This document shows positions 1 to 9,273 of a stretch of DNA of 64,000 nucleotides, in pieces. Positions within the stretch are counted from its first letter, which is position 1; every line of letters starts with the position of its first letter. The notes beneath the pieces are model-generated. The model did not search any database and was not told the DNA's origin. It saw only the letters and a list, made by a program, of their open reading frames with translations. The position numbers and the translations under genes were made by a program. Origin of the DNA: Aestuariivivens sediminis (GTDB lineage Bacteria > Bacteroidota > Bacteroidia > Flavobacteriales > Flavobacteriaceae); assembly GCF_022662105.1 (NCBI RefSeq), contig NZ_JAKMCP010000001.1:1-64000 (forward strand). The letters are read 5' to 3'.

Positions 1-1
1 T

Positions 2-3000
2 GATGGTGGTGCTACTTGGACCGCTTCGCTTAACAATACAGGATTGACGGCCGGCTCTTACGATGTCCAAATTAGAGATGCTAATGCAACTTCTTGTGTC
101 ATCGATTTAGATGGAGGAACTAATACTGTATTAACAGTAACAGATGATATCCAACCAACAATAACATGCCCTGGAGATATTACTGTTGATAACGACCCTG
201 GTTTATGTACTGCTGCTGTTACATATTCCACACCAACAGCTTCAGATAATTGTGGAGTAGCATCAATAACACGAATCGCTGGACCTGCTTCTGGAAGCCC
301 TTTTCCAGAAGGCTCAACAACTGTTACTTTTGAGGTTGAAGACACAAATGGTAATACGAACTCTTGTAGCTTTACAGTAACCGTAAATGATACAGAACCA
401 CCTGTTGCAGTGTGTCAAGATATTTCCATAGATCTGGACGCTGATGGTGAGGTAAAACCCAATAGAAAATTATTCCCGGATGATATTGATGGTGGTAGTT
501 CTGATAACTGTAATTTCAATTTGGCCTTTGCAAATGGCTTTAATGGTCAGTTTGATTGCTCAGACGTAGGCGTTAATATTATTACTTTAGTCGTTACTGA
601 TGCTTCGGGAAATCAATCGATGTGTGACGCCCAAGTTACAGTGGTTGATGCCAATACTCCTCCTGTAGCAGTTTGTAAAGATATTACGGTTCAATTGGAT
701 GCTACGGGTAATGCCACCATAACGGGTATGGATATCGATAATGGATCTTCCGATTTATGCGGTATTGCAAGTTATACGGCTACACCAAACACTTTTGACT
801 GTTCTAATATCGGAACCAACAATGTGGTCTTAACCGTAACAGACTATAGTGGTAATACAGCCACCTGCAACGCCACGGTTACCGTTGAGGATAAGGTAAA
901 ACCCACCGTAAGTTGCCAACCTTTTACATTGGAGCTTGATGATTCTGGTGAAGGTACAATTGATATAGATGATATAGCTTTGAGCCTACCCTATGATGCC
1001 TGTGGTATAGCCAATACTGTTATTAGTAAAACGTTTTTTGATTGTTCCGATCTTGGCGATAATTCTGTTAGAATAACCGTTACAGACAATTATGGCAATG
1101 GAAGTTTTTGTGATGCCATTGTGACCGTTGAGGATAACATTCCTCCAGTGGTACCATCATTATCTGATATAAACTGGGGTTGTGCATACGAACCTGATAC
1201 CCCTACAGCCACCGACAATTGTACCGGTGGGACTATTGATGGTGTTCCGGATGCGTCCTTCCCCATCACAACCACAACGACCATTACCTGGACCTTTACC
1301 GACAATGCCGGTAAAAGTTCTACAACCACTCAGCTCATTACGATTAATCAAATTAGTTGTACTGCCAGCGAAACGAAAGCGGTAAGCTGTAATGGCGGTT
1401 CAGATGGCGAAGCTACGGTTGACGTAACTGGTGGCATTGGTCCTTTTTCTTATTTATGGAGTAATGGCCAGACCACTCAAAACGCGACGGGTTTACCGGC
1501 GGGCTCCCATTCCGTAACCGTTACGGACAGCAATGGATGTTCTACAACATGTTCCGTAACCATTACCGAACCAACACCGCTTGGTGCTTCTATTACCGGG
1601 CAATCCAATACGCTTTTCTGTTTTGATAGTCCAGAAGGATGGGTTACGGCTGCAGGTTCCGGTGGTGTAACACCTTATACTTACCGAATTGATGGCGGTG
1701 CTTTCCAAAGCAATGCGACATTTAGCAATCAAATTGGTGGCAATCATACCATTACGGTTCAGGATGCCAATGGTTGTACCGCCGATGTGGTCGTAATTCT
1801 TACAGGGCCTTCTGAAGCACTCATTGCCGATGTACAATTAACGGATGCCAACTGTTTTGAACCCGGCTCCAAAGGCGTTGTCGTTACGGGTCAGGGTGGT
1901 AATGGCGGCTACGAATACCGAATGACCGGGGATGCCTCGGTATCATGGACTGCCGATGGTGACTTTGGAGGATTACTGGATGGCACCTACTATTTCCAGG
2001 TAAGAGATTCCGAGGACTGTGTATCTGAAAATGTCGAAGTCGTTATTAATGAATCCACGCGTGTTAAAGTTGAAATCCCCAGTTGGGAAAACGCTTTATG
2101 TTATGGAGAGGCTTCCGGTAGTGCCAGTGGTGTGGTTTCAGGAGGAAAAGCACCTTATACCTATTTATGGGATGACCCCGCTGCTCAAACCACTTTGGCC
2201 GCAACGGGATTGGCCGCAGGCACCTATACCTTAACGGTAACGGACTTCTACAATTGTCCGGTAACAGCCACGGTAACGATAACCGAGCCCGATGACCTGA
2301 TAATTTCTGAATCCCATGAAGATGTTACCTGTTATAACGGAACCAATGGTTCCATAACCCTTTCCGTATCAGGTGGAGTTGGTCCGTATCTATATTCCAA
2401 AAACGGTGGAGTAACGACCTCCAATAATACATTTTTAAATTTAACGGATGGCACCTATACCATGAGTGTTATAGACGCCAATGGCTGTGAAAAGGAAATA
2501 GATGTGGTCATTACAGAATCTTCCGAAATTACGGCTTCGTTTACGACCAATACTGTTGGTTGTGCCCAAACCAATAGTGGTACAGCGACAGTTACGCCAA
2601 CTGGCGGTGTTGGGCCATATACCTATTTATGGAGTAATGGTCAAACCGGCCAGACGGCTACAGGATTATCTCCAGCAACATACAATGTTACAATTACGGA
2701 TGCTTCCGGATGTTCCGTAATAAAATCTGTGACCTATTCAGACCCGGCCTTATTGGATGTTTCGCTTATAGCCACTGTAACTTCAGGTGTTGGACAAACC
2801 GATGGTACCGCCTCTGCGACCCCAAGCGGTGGTGTTGGACCATATACCTATTCATGGACGACTTCAGACGGTAGTGGGTTAAATCCAACCGCTCAAAATC
2901 AAACAGGCCTGAGCCAAGGAACCTATACGGTTACGGTAACCGATAGCAAAGGATGTCAAAAAACAGAAAGCATTGTTGTAGCCGACATTATTACTATTGT

Positions 3001-6000
3001 CCTAGATTATGAGGCTGCTTGTGATCCTACTTTATCTGTTGATCTACAAAGATTATATATTAGATTGTTAGATGAAAATAGCAATCCTTTAATTACAGGT
3101 GGGTATGGTGATTTAACCTATAATTGGAATTTTGGAGCAAACGTTAAAAATGATGTGGATTATACTCCACCCCCAACGACAACAGTGAATGACAATTCTT
3201 CGTTAGAAATAGCATATACCTTGGGCGGTAATAAAACGATTGTGCTTACCGTGACGGATGACTCAGGACAAACTGTAAATTATTCATTTAATATTCTTAT
3301 TGGCTCTTGTATTGAATTTGACGTGGAATGTGATCGTTGTGTGTCTCAGGATTATCAACTCCTGGATTGGTATATTGGTGAAGGAGATGGCACTCCCTTA
3401 GGGACTTGTGATAATCCAGGTGAAATAATTGATCATCCTATTTATATATGGTTTTATTTGGATCACGGTGATAATACCAATTATAATTTAAATGTGGTTG
3501 CCGAGTATACCACTGTTCATCCGCTTACGGGTGAGATTTCCACCCAAGCCGTTGAGGAATGTTTATACGAAGGTGTAAAAATTGGAACCGGAGCGGCTTA
3601 CTTGTTTATTGACGATCAATATGTATGTGGCAGTCAAATAACAATAACCAAATTTTTAATATCCTGGACCAAATTGGCGAAAACCCCTTGTGGGCAACGT
3701 GAACCAAAATGTTTCTGTCCCGGTTTTGATCTTGAGGTAAGTTCTCCATTATCGGCCATTGCAACAGCTACTGATATTTCCTGTTACGCCGGTACGAATA
3801 ATGGAACAGCCACTGTGGAAGCGTTTGGAGGGACACCTCCCTATAGCTACCTGTGGACTACAAGTGATGGTATTGGTTTAGACCCAACAGCTCAAAATCA
3901 AACCGGATTAAGCCCCGGAACGTACACGGTGACGGTTACCGATTCCAACACCTATTATGATGAAGATCTCGAAATGACCGTTTCTGACCCTTATACTTTT
4001 ACAACGTCAGTAACCGTTGGAGAGCCTCCGGAACTATCCATTATTAGTTTTGACCCTAACGTCCCGCCTTGCTATGGCAGCTCTAACGGCTATGCCCAGG
4101 TGAATGCAACAGGAGGAACAGAACCATATACCTATGCTTGGTCTAATGGACAAACCACTCAAACCGCCACTAATTTAGGTGCGGGAACCTATACCGTGAT
4201 TGTTACGGATGCCAATGGGTGTACCGATTCCGATTCGGTTACCATTACCGACCCACCCTTGTTAACGGCATCGGCGACCAGTACCGAACCCCTTTGTTAT
4301 GGAGACAGTAATGGAACGGCAACGGTGACCCCAGCAGGAGGAACCTCTGGTTACACCTACTTATGGAGCGATGGACAAACGACTCAGCAAGCCTCAGGAT
4401 TGGCTGCAGGTAGTTACTCAGTAACCGTTACCGATGCTAATAATTGTACCGCGACGGCCAGTGTTACTATTGGACAGCCAAACGCACTTGCAGCATCAAC
4501 GTCAAAAACGAATGTAAACTGTTATGGCGCCGGTGATGGTACGGCCACCATTACGGTAACCTACGGGACTCCTCCATATACCTATTTATGGAGTGATAGC
4601 CAAACCAACCAGACCGCCATCAATCTTTCACCGGGAACCTATAATGTGGTGGCTACCGATGCCAACGGCTGCCAGATATCAAGAAACGTCACCATTACGC
4701 AACCCACTGATTTAACCTTGTCTACAGAATTTCAAGAGCCTCAATGCTACCAAGGTGCTAATGGTGGTACAGCCAAAATTTACCCCTCCGGTGGTACGGC
4801 ACCTTATTCGTACTTATGGAGTGATGGGCAGACCACACAAACGGCTAATAATTTAGCTGTTGGCACTTATACCGTTACCGTTACCGATGCCAAAAATTGT
4901 ACGGAAACTGCTTCCATTGAGGTGACGCAACCCCTGGAAACCGTTGCCAATGCGGGACCCGATCAAGACTTGAGTGTTGAGAACTGTGGTATCACATCAA
5001 CGGTTCTGGCAGCGAGCGGTCAAAATTCTGAAGGTACACCACTTCCAGGAAGCTGGTACATAGCTTCCGGAACTGGAGGTAGTTTCTCTGATATAACTGA
5101 CCCAAATGCGACTTTTACAGGTCAAGCGGGTAATACATATCAACTACTTTGGGAGATCGATTGTGATCAGGATCTCGTAGTTATTACGTTTGGAGAAGGT
5201 TGTAACACCTTAGATTTTGATGGTGACAATGACCATGTGACCTTCCAAAACGAATATAACCTAAGTGGGGCCTTTAGCTTCGAAATTTGGGTAAAACCAG
5301 ATCCAAATCAAAATGATGGTGGTGCTAATAATGCCATTCAAACCATCTTTTCTAAAAGAGATGCGACAACACTTACAGATGGTTACGATTTGAGGCTTCA
5401 AGGAACCAGTCTCTCCTTTAATTACAATGGCGGTGGAACGATTACAGCATCCAATGCCTTAGGCACCAACCGATGGTATCATATCGCAGTGACATTCGAT
5501 GGGGCTAACTATATCCTTTATGTGGATGGTATTCAGGTTGGTAGTGGCAGTGGCGCCGTTCCAACTGCAAACACCCATGAATTTATGTTAGGCGCCATGG
5601 ATCAAAATCCGGCAGGTGGAAATCCGAATCCTGTGAACTACTACAGTGGTTGGATGCAAGAACTTCGTGTCTGGGACGTGGCCTTAACAAAAGAACAGAT
5701 TCGTCAAATGATGAATCAAACCATTACCAATAATGGTACGGCAACAAGAGGGGAAGTTGTTCCCATTGATGTGGCTGGTTTAAACTGGTCGAGTTTGGTT
5801 GGTTACTATAGAATGCTTCAGCCGGCATCGCTCTCTGGAACGGGATATTTACTGGACACGTTTGGAATTGGTCCTGATGGTCAATTACGAAATATTGAAA
5901 CAACACAGCAAGAAACGGCACCACTGCCCTATGAAACGGATGAACCCGGTAATTGGAATGCTGTGAATACCTCAAATAATGATGCGGGATCCCCTTGGGA

Positions 6001-7903
6001 ATGGGGTCATACGGTTTGGGATTACCCCAATAGCACGGGTATCAATGGCGATCCCATAGATTGGAACATTGTTAGGATTAGGACTGACCATAATATTACT
6101 TCGGATGTACAGGATGTTACCTTATTAGGATTGCTTGTTGATACTGCTGAATTGACAATAACCTCTGCGGCCGGTGCTCAAGATGAAACTAATTTCGGTA
6201 CAGGGCTATGGATAACCCATTATTTAAGTTTGGATGGGCAAATTGATTTAGTGGGTGAATCACAATTGGTTCAAAAACGATATACACCCACCCAAGTAAG
6301 TGAAAGTATCTTAGATATAGATAGTAGTGGCTTTATAGAGCGAGACCAACAGGGCACTAATAATCCATTTAGTTATAATTATTGGGGGTCTCCATCAGGA
6401 CCACAAACTGTCGGCAGCAATAACAACCCAAGAACTATAAATGGGGTCATGAGGGATGGTACCGTTTCGAGCTCCCCACAAGATATAAGTTGGACCACCA
6501 CCTACACGGCACCTGGAACAACACCAATTACCTTAAGTTCGCGATGGACATACGCTTATGAAAATTACGTATCTAACACCTATGCCAACTGGAGAAGATT
6601 AAATCCGACTTCAACTTATTTTAATATTGGCCTTGGCCATATCATGAAAGGTAGTGGCAACAACTATGTAGAAAATACACCGGGTACTCAAAATTATGTG
6701 TTTACAGGTAAACCTAATAATGAGACCATTACAACGCCTATTAATGCGGGTTATGATGCCTTAGTTGGTAATCCCTATGCCTCAGCCATAGATGCCAATG
6801 AATTTATTTATGATAACCAGAGCAGTACCACTGGAGCATTGTATTTTTGGGAACATTATGTTGAGAATAATACCCATATATTAAGGGATTATCTTGGCGG
6901 TTATGCAGTACGAAATTTACTAACCGGAATTGCTGCGGTTACTCCCGAACCTACTGCCGATGGCTATGTTATTGAAGGTGGTTCTGGAACCAAAATACCG
7001 GGTCGATATGTCCCTGTTGGACAAGGTTTCTTTGTTTTCTCCAATGAAACAGGTGGAGTCGTAACCTTTAAAAACAGTCAGCGTGTATTTCAAAGAGAAA
7101 CCAATGATAATTCACAAGATGGATCCATTTTTATAAAATCAGGGAATACAAAAAACGGTAAAAATAATGCAGCTCCACCAGAGGAAGAACAAAATGAGCC
7201 ACAAATCATTAGGTTTGAATTTAAAACCCCTAATGGTGCAGTTAGACCATTGGCGCTTGGATTTACTCCAAATAATGCAGCTACCGATGGGGTTGACTTC
7301 GGGTATGATGCCTTGACGAAGGAATCATTGCCAGACGACATGCTTTTTATAATAGAGAATCAAAAATATGTAATTCAAGGTGTTGGAGCCTTTGATGACA
7401 GTAAAGAATACCCATTAGGAATATTTTTATCAAATGCAGGTAATATCGAAATTTCCATATCCGCTTTCGAAAATATACCACCTAATTTAAAAGTTTATAT
7501 TTATGATGCTTTATTGGGAACTTATACTAAAATTGATGATAAAAATCATAATTTTGAAATGACACTTGATACGGACATCTATTTGGATAGATTTTATATT
7601 ACATTTAACAATAAAAATACACTTTCAGTTTCTGAACAAAATAAAATAATGAGTCAGGTTTCTGTTAACTATTTACAGAACAGTAAAGAAATATTTATTA
7701 GGACCCCAGATCATATTGATGTAAAACAAGTTTATTTAACTAACATTTTAGGTCAGCGTATTAAAACATGGAACAAGACCAATACCCCACAGTTCTCAAA
7801 CGAAATGAAAATTCCAGTTGATGATATTACGGATGCGACCTATATAATTGAGGTTCAAACGACTGCAGGAAATATTAATAAAAAAGTTATATTAAGTAAA
7901 TAA
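2..7903 (+). CDS. Giant T9SS-secreted adhesin with HYR and SprB repeats (5' partial)
   Basis: The reading frame is open from base 2 with no stop, so the gene starts left of the window; the TTG at 44 is only an internal codon. Numbering from 44: HYR-like domains with Cys-rich 'DNCG' and 'VTVEDxxPP' motifs at about 36-435; seven SprB-type repeats (pattern xCYGxxNGTATV..GG..PYTYLWSNGQTTQ..GLxxGTYTVTVTDxxGC) at 448-983; a unique Cys-containing block at 983-1235; five more SprB repeats at 1246-1633; a LamG/concanavalin-like domain (FDGDNDHVTF..FEIWVKP) at 1721-1886; a beta-rich region; and a type A T9SS sorting domain in the last 80 residues ending in KKVILSK. Such proteins are carried through the outer membrane by the type IX system and anchored or released outside; SprB-like ones serve gliding or adhesion. 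The exact ligand cannot be told. The last 240 residues are homologous to the whole mature product of the next gene. Confidence 0.93.
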   Translation, partial: DGGATWTASLNNTGLTAGSYDVQIRDANATSCVIDLDGGTNTVLTVTDDIQPTITCPGDITVDNDPGLCTAAVTYSTPTASDNCGVASITRIAGPASGSPFPEGSTTVTFEVEDTNGNTNSCSFTVTVNDTEPPVAVCQDISIDLDADGEVKPNRKLFPDDIDGGSSDNCNFNLAFANGFNGQFDCSDVGVNIITLVVTDASGNQSMCDAQVTVVDANTPPVAVCKDITVQLDATGNATITGMDIDNGSSDLCGIASYTATPNTFDCSNIGTNNVVLTVTDYSGNTATCNATVTVEDKVKPTVSCQPFTLELDDSGEGTIDIDDIALSLPYDACGIANTVISKTFFDCSDLGDNSVRITVTDNYGNGSFCDAIVTVEDNIPPVVPSLSDINWGCAYEPDTPTATDNCTGGTIDGVPDASFPITTTTTITWTFTDNAGKSSTTTQLITINQISCTASETKAVSCNGGSDGEATVDVTGGIGPFSYLWSNGQTTQNATGLPAGSHSVTVTDSNGCSTTCSVTITEPTPLGASITGQSNTLFCFDSPEGWVTAAGSGGVTPYTYRIDGGAFQSNATFSNQIGGNHTITVQDANGCTADVVVILTGPSEALIADVQLTDANCFEPGSKGVVVTGQGGNGGYEYRMTGDASVSWTADGDFGGLLDGTYYFQVRDSEDCVSENVEVVINESTRVKVEIPSWENALCYGEASGSASGVVSGGKAPYTYLWDDPAAQTTLAATGLAAGTYTLTVTDFYNCPVTATVTITEPDDLIISESHEDVTCYNGTNGSITLSVSGGVGPYLYSKNGGVTTSNNTFLNLTDGTYTMSVIDANGCEKEIDVVITESSEITASFTTNTVGCAQTNSGTATVTPTGGVGPYTYLWSNGQTGQTATGLSPATYNVTITDASGCSVIKSVTYSDPALLDVSLIATVTSGVGQTDGTASATPSGGVGPYTYSWTTSDGSGLNPTAQNQTGLSQGTYTVTVTDSKGCQKTESIVVADIITIVLDYEAACDPTLSVDLQRLYIRLLDENSNPLITGGYGDLTYNWNFGANVKNDVDYTPPPTTTVNDNSSLEIAYTLGGNKTIVLTVTDDSGQTVNYSFNILIGSCIEFDVECDRCVSQDYQLLDWYIGEGDGTPLGTCDNPGEIIDHPIYIWFYLDHGDNTNYNLNVVAEYTTVHPLTGEISTQAVEECLYEGVKIGTGAAYLFIDDQYVCGSQITITKFLISWTKLAKTPCGQREPKCFCPGFDLEVSSPLSAIATATDISCYAGTNNGTATVEAFGGTPPYSYLWTTSDGIGLDPTAQNQTGLSPGTYTVTVTDSNTYYDEDLEMTVSDPYTFTTSVTVGEPPELSIISFDPNVPPCYGSSNGYAQVNATGGTEPYTYAWSNGQTTQTATNLGAGTYTVIVTDANGCTDSDSVTITDPPLLTASATSTEPLCYGDSNGTATVTPAGGTSGYTYLWSDGQTTQQASGLAAGSYSVTVTDANNCTATASVTIGQPNALAASTSKTNVNCYGAGDGTATITVTYGTPPYTYLWSDSQTNQTAINLSPGTYNVVATDANGCQISRNVTITQPTDLTLSTEFQEPQCYQGANGGTAKIYPSGGTAPYSYLWSDGQTTQTANNLAVGTYTVTVTDAKNCTETASIEVTQPLETVANAGPDQDLSVENCGITSTVLAASGQNSEGTPLPGSWYIASGTGGSFSDITDPNATFTGQAGNTYQLLWEIDCDQDLVVITFGEGCNTLDFDGDNDHVTFQNEYNLSGAFSFEIWVKPDPNQNDGGANNAIQTIFSKRDATTLTDGYDLRLQGTSLSFNYNGGGTITASNALGTNRWYHIAVTFDGANYILYVDGIQVGSGSGAVPTANTHEFMLGAMDQNPAGGNPNPVNYYSGWMQELRVWDVALTKEQIRQMMNQTITNNGTATRGEVVPIDVAGLNWSSLVGYYRMLQPASLSGTGYLLDTFGIGPDGQLRNIETTQQETAPLPYETDEPGNWNAVNTSNNDAGSPWEWGHTVWDYPNSTGINGDPIDWNIVRIRTDHNITSDVQDVTLLGLLVDTAELTITSAAGAQDETNFGTGLWITHYLSLDGQIDLVGESQLVQKRYTPTQVSESILDIDSSGFIERDQQGTNNPFSYNYWGSPSGPQTVGSNNNPRTINGVMRDGTVSSSPQDISWTTTYTAPGTTPITLSSRWTYAYENYVSNTYANWRRLNPTSTYFNIGLGHIMKGSGNNYVENTPGTQNYVFTGKPNNETITTPINAGYDALVGNPYASAIDANEFIYDNQSSTTGALYFWEHYVENNTHILRDYLGGYAVRNLLTGIAAVTPEPTADGYVIEGGSGTKIPGRYVPVGQGFFVFSNETGGVVTFKNSQRVFQRETNDNSQDGSIFIKSGNTKNGKNNAAPPEEEQNEPQIIRFEFKTPNGAVRPLALGFTPNNAATDGVDFGYDALTKESLPDDMLFIIENQKYVIQGVGAFDDSKEYPLGIFLSNAGNIEISISAFENIPPNLKVYIYDALLGTYTKIDDKNHNFEMTLDTDIYLDRFYITFNNKNTLSVSEQNKIMSQVSVNYLQNSKEIFIRTPDHIDVKQVYLTNILGQRIKTWNKTNTPQFSNEMKIPVDDITDATYIIEVQTTAGNINKKVILSK

Positions 7904-7967
7904 AAGCATTGAAGGCTTATGATTTATAATTCATAATGAGATCAAAATATTCTTTAATTTAAACTAT

Positions 7968-7993
7968 AAAAGGGGCTTATAGCCTCTTTTTTT
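7968..7993 (+). terminator. Rho-independent terminator after the giant adhesin gene
   Basis: A 10-bp stem (arms 7968-7977 and 7981-7990, one G-T pair) with a three-base loop runs into an unbroken T tract. It lies 65 bases after the adhesin stop codon, so the adhesin gene and the following small gene are probably separate transcripts. Confidence 0.85.
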
Positions 7994-8033
7994 ATCATAT
8001 ATTTCCTTCAAATATTTCATATAATATCCTTTT

Positions 8034-8059
8034 ATCGATTTTTTTCGTATTTCATAGAT
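8034..8059 (+). promoter_or_regulatory. Candidate LytTR-type direct-repeat box upstream of the small adhesin-module gene
   Basis: Two copies of an ATMGATTTTTT unit start at 8034 (ATCGAT) and 8054 (ATAGAT), a 20-bp period, about two helical turns. LytTR DNA-binding domains are known to bind pairs of short direct repeats about 21 bp apart. The same arrangement recurs at 9085 and, in looser form with a third copy, upstream of the LytTR regulator gene at 16024. The regulatory assignment is inference from spacing and recurrence. Confidence 0.45.
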
Positions 8060-8125
8060 TTTTTAACAATTTATTTATATATTAGCATTAGCTAACTAGA
8101 AATTGTTCATTAAACCCCAAATCTA

Positions 8126-8929
8126 ATGATCAGATTAACCTACTTATGCTTTGCTTTTTTATGTGTCTTTACCACTGGAATTGCAAAGAATAATTTAAAT
8201 AGAACCACAGTATCCGCAAATTCTACAAATCCCCAATTGTTAAGAATTGATTTTACTATGCCAAATGGTTATGTTCGCCATTTAGTAATTGGGTTTACAG
8301 ATGATGTTGCCACAGACGGTTATGATTATGGTTATGACGCATTAAATGTCGATAATTTTCCCGACGATCTTAATTGGCTGATTGAAAATAAACGCTATGT
8401 CATTCAAGGTGTGGGTACATTCAACGAGACTAAAAAATATCCATTAGGTATGTTTTTAACCAATAGTGGAAATATAAAAATTTCACTTGACAAGTTAGAA
8501 AATTTTGAAAACCCCATAGATGTTTATGTCTATGATGCAAAATTAGATACATATACACAAATCAATTACTTAGATTATACATCATTTATATATAGTGGTG
8601 AATACCTTGATCGTTTTTATATTGCCTTTAAAGACAATTCGGTAACCAACCTTGCAAAAAGTAGCTTGTCAACACCGGATGAATTTATTGAAAATACCCG
8701 CATCAATTATTTGGGTAACACTAAAGAGCTTTATATCAATACAAGTATGTCTAATAGCATAAAAAGCATTTCGATATTTAACCTGAATGGTCAAAAAGTA
8801 TACACTGCCAATGGATTACAAGAACAGACCATAAGAATGGCCTTATCCAATTTAAAAGGTAATTACGGTATCGTTTCCGTGGAAAGTGACGAAGGATTTA
8901 TCACCACAAAACAAATAGTCATTCATTAA
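8126..8929 (+). CDS. Small secreted protein: stand-alone copy of the giant adhesin's C-terminal module with T9SS sorting domain
   Basis: The 267-residue product begins with a signal peptide (charged start, hydrophobic LCFAFLCVFTTGIA, cleavage near residue 20). Residues about 35-180 align with residues 2384-2533 of the giant protein: shared motifs include the RxxF..PNG start, IGFT..ATDG, GYDAL, PDD, IEN..YVIQGVG and YPLG.FL.N.GNI. Residues about 188-267 form a type A sorting domain (INYLGNTKELYI..SISIFNLNGQKVY..). There are no repeats and no adhesive domain, so only the stalk/sorting part is present. It may be a decoy, a surface spacer, a partner that caps or anchors the large protein, or a relic of a shortened adhesin gene. 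A candidate LytTR box lies about 70-90 bp upstream. The coding call is firm; the role is not known. Confidence 0.85.
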   Translation: MIRLTYLCFAFLCVFTTGIAKNNLNRTTVSANSTNPQLLRIDFTMPNGYVRHLVIGFTDDVATDGYDYGYDALNVDNFPDDLNWLIENKRYVIQGVGTFNETKKYPLGMFLTNSGNIKISLDKLENFENPIDVYVYDAKLDTYTQINYLDYTSFIYSGEYLDRFYIAFKDNSVTNLAKSSLSTPDEFIENTRINYLGNTKELYINTSMSNSIKSISIFNLNGQKVYTANGLQEQTIRMALSNLKGNYGIVSVESDEGFITTKQIVIH

Positions 8930-9084
8930 CATAGGATTTCTAATTACGCAACTGCCCGCCATAGTAATGCTGTGGTTTTTTAATAATGTCTAACCTCTTC
9001 TTAATCCGTTGAAGTCCTTAAAAGGTTCAACCACAGCTTAAGCGCGTCAAAATTCGTATCAAATGTTAATGAATTATGCGTTTA

Positions 9085-9110
9085 ATCGATTTTTTTTGCA
9101 TTTCATAGAT
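9085..9110 (+). promoter_or_regulatory. Second copy of the candidate LytTR direct-repeat box (no gene downstream)
   Basis: ATCGAT at 9085 and ATAGAT at 9105 keep the 20-bp period of the box at 8034. Over a 31-base alignment beginning at ATCGAT the two copies agree at 27 positions by eye. No start codon or open frame follows before the terminator at 9237. Confidence 0.45.
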
Positions 9111-9236
9111 TTAATATGTAGCTTGTGGTCCTAGAATTTTGGTATCAAACCTACCAAATGAAATTCTTTAGTTGAGTTAGTCATGATTAGTTTGAGTTAG
9201 TCGATCCCCAAATCTACCATATCTCAACTAATTTAG

Positions 9237-9268
9237 GAGTCCCAATTAATTATTGGGGCTCTTTTTTT
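9237..9268 (+). terminator. Rho-independent terminator at the end of the gene-less stretch
   Basis: A 10-bp stem (9237-9246 with 9252-9261, one G-T pair), a five-base loop, then seven T. The T tract is on the plus strand, so it ends plus-strand transcription coming towards the convergent hisS gene. It is about 300 bases after the nearest plus-strand gene. Confidence 0.8.
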
Positions 9269-9273
9269 GGTAT

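Larger units (their letters stand above)
8930..9273. other. Gene-less stretch with a duplicated control region and a terminator
   Basis: I see no convincing ORF here. The left part contains a 9-bp inverted repeat (GCTGTGGTT at 8969-8977, AACCACAGC at 9029-9037). The right part repeats the sequence in front of the gene at 8126: the double ATMGAT box (9085-9110) and, further on, the 11-mer CCCCAAATCTA (9206-9216), which in the first copy (8115-8125) directly precedes the ATG. The second copy has no ATG and runs into a terminator at 9237. Either a paralogous gene was deleted between its leader and terminator, or a short non-coding transcript is made. Confidence 0.6.

Noticed and set aside
1387-4940. 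Repeated DNA blocks that might be taken for a CRISPR array or an integron
   Set aside because: The repeats code in one frame for SprB-type protein repeats of about 75 residues; spacing and lengths do not fit CRISPR, and no cas or integrase gene is present.
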